Assembly (NCBI GenBank): GCA_039931675.1
Contig: JBDTRM010000147.1
Coordinates: 8,467 to 72,466, forward strand
DNA from: JAEUTH01 sp039931675
GTDB taxonomy: Bacteria; Bacteroidota; Bacteroidia; AKYH767-A; OLB10
Direction of reading: 5' to 3'
Length of the DNA: 64,000 nt
In this document: positions 59,480 through 64,000 of the stretch, in pieces
Layout: every line of letters starts with the position of its first letter
How positions within the stretch are numbered: position 1 is the first letter of the stretch
Translations under genes and position numbers: made by a program
Notes under the pieces: model-generated
What the model was told of the DNA's origin: nothing
What the model saw: only the letters and a program-made list of their open reading frames with translations
The model's database searches: none

Positions 59480-61918
59480 ATGCCGAAGAAAAAAATAACT
59501 GCAATTAATGAGGATTTCGACTTCAAACTTTTTGTAACCATTGCCAGGCGAAATTTTATCTGGGTAACCTTTTTTATGATAGCCTCAGTATTGTATGCAT
59601 TCGTTTATTTACGTTACACTTATCCTATTTATGAATCAGTTTCAGTCCTTAAATTAGCTAATCAGAATAAGGCCAACTCAGTACTTGATATTACAAAAAA
59701 TTACTTTGCCGAAGAAAGCCGTAATCAAATGGCAGGCGACATCGAATTAATAAGAAGCCGCATACTTGCCAAACAAGCTTTATCAAAGCTTCCGCTTGAT
59801 ATCAGTTATTATGAAAAAGGTACAGTGCTCGATTACGAGATGTATCGTTCATCCCCATTTACAATAGAATATATAATAAAAGATTCATCCATTTTTGGTT
59901 TGAAATTTTTTATCGAATGGAATGAATCCAATACTTTCAATTTAAGTTATAACTGGCGCGGGAACAATTTTTCAAAGGAATATAAAATAAATCAGTGGAT
60001 TGATTTACCAGAAGCCCGTTTAAAAATTAATGTTGTTGATTTCAAACGGATAATGGATCAGCAAAAAAGTTTTAAAGCTGATGCTTACTATTTTGTATTT
60101 AACAATATCACAAATGAAGCAATACGTTATTCAGCATCATTATCGGTTGCAGTATTAAATCCAGAGGCTAAAACTGTTTCGATAAGGCTTAAGGATTTCA
60201 ACCCCGATAAAGCGGCTGAAGTTGTAAATTCTATTACAAGCGAATTTCTTGGTTACGATTTGGAGCGTAATTCCGAAGTAGCTGAAAAAATCCTTGAGTT
60301 TATAAATACAACCATTTCAAATGTTCAGGACGAGCTAAACAATTCCGAAGATTCAATTGAAAAATTTAAGCTTGTAAATAAATTTCAAGACCCGGCAGCT
60401 TTTGCCAATACTGTAACTGCTGACTTGGAGCGTTACGGTAATATGCGTATGGAACTGGAATACCAGATGTCACTTTTTTACAGGTTAAAAAAAGACATGA
60501 ACGATAATGCCGATTTAACAGCCATGCTTATAAAGCTTAACGGCACTTATAATAACCCGCAAATATCAAGCATTGCTACAGAGTTGCTAAAAACCTTAAA
60601 TGAACGCGAAAAGCTGTTAACCCAGATAACCCCTGAAAGCACACCTTATTCTACCATACAAGCGGAAATTGAAAGGGAGAAAAAAATGTTGATTCAGACT
60701 GTAAACAATGAAGAAGATAATCTTAAAATGAAATTAAAGCAGATAGATGATCAACTGTTGATGGCTGGTGGTGACTTTGGGAAGATTCCTCAGAAACAAA
60801 CTGAGTACATCCGTTTGCAGCGCATGTATAATATCAACGAGAAATTTTACAATATGCTTCTCGAAAAAAAGGCCGAATTCTCAATAACCCGTGCAGGTTA
60901 TGTGCCTGATAATATTATTTTAGAACAGGCTAACCCCGGTTTAGTTCCTGTATTCCCTAACAGACCCCTGACGCTTAGTGCAAGCCTTACAGTAGGATTT
61001 TTTCTTAGTTTATTTTTAATAGTTACGCGGTACCTGATGTATAATGAAATTACTTCGCTTGAGGAAATTGAACAATATACTGATGCATCCATGTTAGGTA
61101 TTGTACCCAAGTACAAGCGCGAAATTCCTGTATCACAATTATTGGTTGATAAAAACCCAAAGTCAATTATTTCTGAATCGTTCAGGAGTATCAGAACCAA
61201 TCTGCAATTTATTGCGAGTGATGTCACCGCCAAGGTGATGGCTGTTACCAGTACCGTTTCGGGTGAAGGAAAAACATTTAATGCTATTAACCTTGCCGGT
61301 GTAATTGCATTCAGCGGTAAGCACGTAGTAATTGTTGACATGGACATGCGAAAGCCAAAAATCCACCTTGGATTTAATGTTGAAAACACGCATGGTATGA
61401 GTACTATTTTAATAGGGAAAGATACGATTGAAACCTGCGTTCAGCACAGTACCTTGAATAATCTTGATTTTATTACTGCCGGGCCTATTCCCCCCAACCC
61501 TGCAGAGTTGATCATTTCGCCCTATATGATTGGTTTTATTGATGAGCTTAAAAAGCTATACGATATTATTATAATTGATACACCCCCGATTGGTGTTGTG
61601 AGTGACGGTATTCCTATCATTCAAAATGCTGATTACCCTATTTATATTTTGCGGGCAGGTTATTCAAAAAAGATGTTTATTCATAACATCAATAAGATGA
61701 TTGAAGAAAATAAAGTGAACAGGCTTTCGGTTATTCTTAACGGAGTGGAAATGAATAAGCTTAAATACGGCTATGGATACGGTTATGGTTATGGATATGG
61801 TTATGGATACGGCTATGGATATGGATATGGGTATGGATATTACGAAGAAGATCTTGATGTTTCATTAGCTGAGAAAATAAAAAATATATTCAGACCTGCT
61901 AAAAAGAAGAAGAAATAA
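59480..61918 (+). CDS. Wzc-like polysaccharide co-polymerase / tyrosine autokinase
   Basis: An 812-residue inner-membrane protein. It has a Wzz domain with helices near 30-48 and 500-522 around a long periplasmic coiled-coil region including the GNVR-type segment. The cytoplasmic BY-kinase domain has Walker A SGEGKT at 594-599, Walker A' VVIVDMDMRKPK and Walker B IIIDTPP. The C-terminus has a tyrosine cluster, a perfect Gly-Tyr alternation (residues 763-788, 14 Tyr) followed by EEDLD and a Lys-rich end. Phosphorylation of this tail normally controls oligomer assembly and polymer length. Confidence 0.95.
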   Translation: MPKKKITAINEDFDFKLFVTIARRNFIWVTFFMIASVLYAFVYLRYTYPIYESVSVLKLANQNKANSVLDITKNYFAEESRNQMAGDIELIRSRILAKQALSKLPLDISYYEKGTVLDYEMYRSSPFTIEYIIKDSSIFGLKFFIEWNESNTFNLSYNWRGNNFSKEYKINQWIDLPEARLKINVVDFKRIMDQQKSFKADAYYFVFNNITNEAIRYSASLSVAVLNPEAKTVSIRLKDFNPDKAAEVVNSITSEFLGYDLERNSEVAEKILEFINTTISNVQDELNNSEDSIEKFKLVNKFQDPAAFANTVTADLERYGNMRMELEYQMSLFYRLKKDMNDNADLTAMLIKLNGTYNNPQISSIATELLKTLNEREKLLTQITPESTPYSTIQAEIEREKKMLIQTVNNEEDNLKMKLKQIDDQLLMAGGDFGKIPQKQTEYIRLQRMYNINEKFYNMLLEKKAEFSITRAGYVPDNIILEQANPGLVPVFPNRPLTLSASLTVGFFLSLFLIVTRYLMYNEITSLEEIEQYTDASMLGIVPKYKREIPVSQLLVDKNPKSIISESFRSIRTNLQFIASDVTAKVMAVTSTVSGEGKTFNAINLAGVIAFSGKHVVIVDMDMRKPKIHLGFNVENTHGMSTILIGKDTIETCVQHSTLNNLDFITAGPIPPNPAELIISPYMIGFIDELKKLYDIIIIDTPPIGVVSDGIPIIQNADYPIYILRAGYSKKMFIHNINKMIEENKVNRLSVILNGVEMNKLKYGYGYGYGYGYGYGYGYGYGYGYGYYEEDLDVSLAEKIKNIFRPAKKKKK
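61766..61843 (+). repeat. GGNTAY hexamer repeat coding the Gly-Tyr tail
   Basis: Twelve GGN-TAY units in a row, with third-position changes (GGC/GGA/GGT/GGG, TAT/TAC), at the end of the tyrosine-kinase gene. It encodes YG alternation ending YY. Confidence 0.95.
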
Positions 61919-61955
61919 GGGATATTTTATCAGGTGATGGTTTGAGTTATTACTG

Positions 61956-63887
61956 TCAATGTTTAATTAAGCAAAACTGCTCTCCTGTTTTCGAATCAAC
62001 TATTGTTTTTAATATGCGTGATTGTAAAAGAGAATCAATTGTTGCTCCCTTTGAAATGAATATATGATTGATTTTATATTCATGCATAAAATCCAGCCTG
62101 CTTTGATTAACTGATTGAAATGAGCCTTTCAACTTTTGTTTGGCTACATACTTGTAAAAAATGCTGTTAACTAAATGTTGCTTTTCGCTCTCGGCATAAT
62201 TTTCATTTATCGGCATTTCAAAAACTGATAATGAATAACTGTAATAATTATTAAACAGGCAACTTAGATGAAACCCTCTTATGCAATATACCGATGCCCT
62301 TGCAAAATAATTGTCGTAATCAGCCGGTGCCAGCATAAATGCTCCTTCGGAGTAATTGACTTTTACTAAAGCAGCGGTAGCTCTCAAATAATCAGCGCTA
62401 TAAACATTTTCTTTGTTCAGCACCTTGAGACTATAATAACCATTACATGATAAAGTAATTATGAGAATGAGCGAGACAATATACTTTCTGTTTTGAGTAA
62501 TTTTATTCCAACTACCAAGTACAATAGCAAAAGCAAATACCTGGAGCAGCGGATCGCTTACGTTGGTAAACAATTGAACTGTTTCTGTTAAATCGTGGAA
62601 AACTGCCCAGCTAACAAGAGCGATGAAAAAAAATGTCGCGGTAATAAAAATCAATTCATTCTTAAAAAGATTACTCCTGATTTCATCAAGGGAAAAAGAA
62701 ATCGTTACAATTAATATCAGCGGTAGAAAAACAATTGCATTTTGAATTGAACTGAGAGCGATGATATTGATAAATGTTTTGCAATATCTGAAACTCGTTA
62801 ATGATGCAAGTGTTGAACCTAACTGGCTCGAATTAACTGATACCGCTGCCGGTTGGAAATGATAAAACAACAATACAAAAACGCCTACCAACGCTATCGG
62901 AGCAACTTCTTTAATGGATTGCAAATATTTTTTTTTCGTAATAAAACTTCTCAGCGCTATAAGAAACATGGTTAACGAAATAGCTGGCAGAAGTGTCATA
63001 AAAAAAACCGGGAGCGCTGCGAAAATTGCTAAGGCGTTTAATCTATATCCGTTAAAATAAACTAATAATGATGCCTGCAGTAACAGGTAAACAAAACCAA
63101 GCTTAGGGTAACTAAGAGGATTAAACGAAAAAATATTTGATTCAGATAAATATTTTATGTTCTCAAAAAAGGAAAAATAAAGCCCGCTGAAGCTTAAAAA
63201 TAAAAATGAAAAGAGACACGTTACTCCACCTTTAAAGCCAACCTGTTCTGCCAGTGCGCAGTAACCTACGAACACCATTAAAATTATTACCGGATAAGTA
63301 ATCAGTTTAAAAGACAAACACGAATTGAGATGAAATAAATCTTTCACCATAGTATTAATCCAAATATCCCCGAAATGATAGGGCTCGCAACCATGCTCAC
63401 TCATTTTAAGAAAATCTAATGAAAGACTTTCCTTTCCGAACAAGGTTAAATAATTTGAAACGTTGGAATAAAAAAGCGTATCAAGGTCGGCAACAACAGG
63501 AGCGCCATCCATTTGAAACCATGATAAGTATTGAATAACAAACAAAGTAAAAGTGCCGCCTGCCAAAATTGAAATCTCCTTCCAGGAAAATTGTGGTTTA
63601 TTATCATTTGGAATAATTATTTCGTTCTTCTTTTTATGATAAAGTACATAAGAATAAATACTCAAGATCAAAAGACCAACCATAACTGTCATCCCTTTTG
63701 AATAAACTATCGCGCCTATAGTTAGCAAGGCAATACAACCAGCAAGCAGTCTGAAAAAAATCAACCTGAAGGAACCGCTAACTTTTATTTGTAATAACTT
63801 TTGAAGCGAAAAACCAATTGTATAAAAAATTAAAATCACCACGATATAAAATAAAAAGTACGTTGTGAAATCAGATGATAACATCAT
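61956..63887 (-). CDS. Polytopic membrane protein, possibly GT-C glycosyltransferase-like
   Basis: A 643-residue protein with about 12-13 hydrophobic segments between residues 8 and 490 and a soluble C-terminal domain of about 140 residues. The C-terminus has an EYKINHIFISKGATI strand of the kind that closes the soluble domain of GT-C/PMT-like enzymes. No DxD or EEK motif can be fixed with confidence, so Wzy-like polymerase or uncharacterised transferase are alternatives. It is convergent with the kinase gene (gap 37 bases) and likely part of the same polysaccharide locus. Confidence 0.7.
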   Translation of the reverse strand: MMLSSDFTTYFLFYIVVILIFYTIGFSLQKLLQIKVSGSFRLIFFRLLAGCIALLTIGAIVYSKGMTVMVGLLILSIYSYVLYHKKKNEIIIPNDNKPQFSWKEISILAGGTFTLFVIQYLSWFQMDGAPVVADLDTLFYSNVSNYLTLFGKESLSLDFLKMSEHGCEPYHFGDIWINTMVKDLFHLNSCLSFKLITYPVIILMVFVGYCALAEQVGFKGGVTCLFSFLFLSFSGLYFSFFENIKYLSESNIFSFNPLSYPKLGFVYLLLQASLLVYFNGYRLNALAIFAALPVFFMTLLPAISLTMFLIALRSFITKKKYLQSIKEVAPIALVGVFVLLFYHFQPAAVSVNSSQLGSTLASLTSFRYCKTFINIIALSSIQNAIVFLPLILIVTISFSLDEIRSNLFKNELIFITATFFFIALVSWAVFHDLTETVQLFTNVSDPLLQVFAFAIVLGSWNKITQNRKYIVSLILIITLSCNGYYSLKVLNKENVYSADYLRATAALVKVNYSEGAFMLAPADYDNYFARASVYCIRGFHLSCLFNNYYSYSLSVFEMPINENYAESEKQHLVNSIFYKYVAKQKLKGSFQSVNQSRLDFMHEYKINHIFISKGATIDSLLQSRILKTIVDSKTGEQFCLIKH

Positions 63888-63902
63888 AAATTATTTTTAT
63901 TA

Positions 63903-64000
63903 TCACTTAACAGCATTTGCAATTTTTAATTCTGACAAAGCTTCAGCAATATTTTGGCAAACACGTTTTACATCAACAGGTGTAAGCTCGTAATACATAG
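63903..64000 (-). CDS. C-terminal fragment, possibly DegT-type aminotransferase (runs off window end)
   Basis: The last 32 codons of a minus-strand gene, ending TGA at 63905-63903: ...MYYELTPVDVKRVCQNIAEA... LSELK. The pattern resembles the end of DegT/DnrJ/EryC1 sugar aminotransferases, but 32 residues do not allow a firm call. The 15-base gap to the 643-residue gene implies one operon. Confidence 0.4.
   Translation of the reverse strand, partial: MYYELTPVDVKRVCQNIAEALSELKIANAVK

Noticed and set aside
60898..61389. 163-codon minus-strand frame inside the tyrosine-kinase gene
   Set aside because: It is the antisense shadow of the BY-kinase region, with no family resemblance or ribosome site.

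Overview
The window looks like chromosomal sequence from a member of the Bacteroidota, probably the Chitinophagales/Sphingobacteriales side. The evidence is several secreted proteins ending in type IX secretion system (T9SS) type A sorting domains, lineage-typical families (GWxTD protein, DUF4199, DUF5618, DUF6580, a Bacteroidota-type Tgt without zinc cysteines), promoters matching the Bacteroidota -7/-33 pattern (TAnnTTTG with an upstream TTG), weak Shine-Dalgarno sites and AT-rich DNA. No phage, plasmid, CRISPR or recognised defence island was seen.

Layout. 1-8073: a truncated hypothetical, a TPR protein, then a tight run of phosphosulfolactate synthase-like protein, rhodanese, DedA protein and shikimate dehydrogenase, followed by a DUF6580 membrane protein and penicillin-binding protein 1C. 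8074-24927: an accessory surface/secretome region with a 1686-residue propeller plus beta-helix T9SS protein, two paralogous ~503-residue T9SS proteins, an orphan T9SS sorting domain split by a complete IS66 element (8-bp target duplication), a 13-unit 21-bp repeat array, an outer-membrane barrel, a BNR/sortilin-like T9SS protein and a tail-fibre-like protein. 25362-31500: DUF5618, transaldolase-like aldolase, the SRP RNA (ffs) with its own promoter and terminator, DUF4199, a GT2 glycosyltransferase, a lipoprotein, an NlpC/P60 hydrolase and thioredoxin reductase. 32100-42528: periplasmic PPIase/chaperone cluster (PpiC, SurA-like lipoprotein, SurA), MoxR, FtsK, LolA-like protein and an alkyltransferase-like protein. 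42593-51147: guaA, a periplasmic-binding-protein-like lipoprotein, a small LuxR-type regulator, TPR protein, gyrA and tRNA-Ser(UGA). 51301-57210: GWxTD protein, TRIC-type channel, outer-membrane barrel, tgt and an LptF/LptG permease. 57344-64000: start of an exopolysaccharide locus (GT4, Wza-like export lipoprotein, Wzc-like tyrosine kinase with a Gly-Tyr tail, a polytopic membrane protein, and a truncated C-terminus that may be an aminotransferase).

The most unusual thing is between the genes. Many gaps are filled by short degenerate words, a different word in each gap, repeated directly and often again in inverted orientation so that the gap can fold into a long hairpin. Clear cases are 4095-4217, 30438-30547 and 58552-58638; weaker ones are 2202-2330, 56017-56131 and 57211-57343. 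In several places such words have become coding sequence: an N-terminal extension at 29521-29626, a lipoprotein signal peptide at 34905-34965, and a GT C-terminus at 58535-58552. Together with the 21-bp array, the 114-120-bp tandem repeat at 34381-34700 and several perfect palindromes, this is the best candidate here for an under-described system. Functions were assigned by reading motifs; no database search was run.
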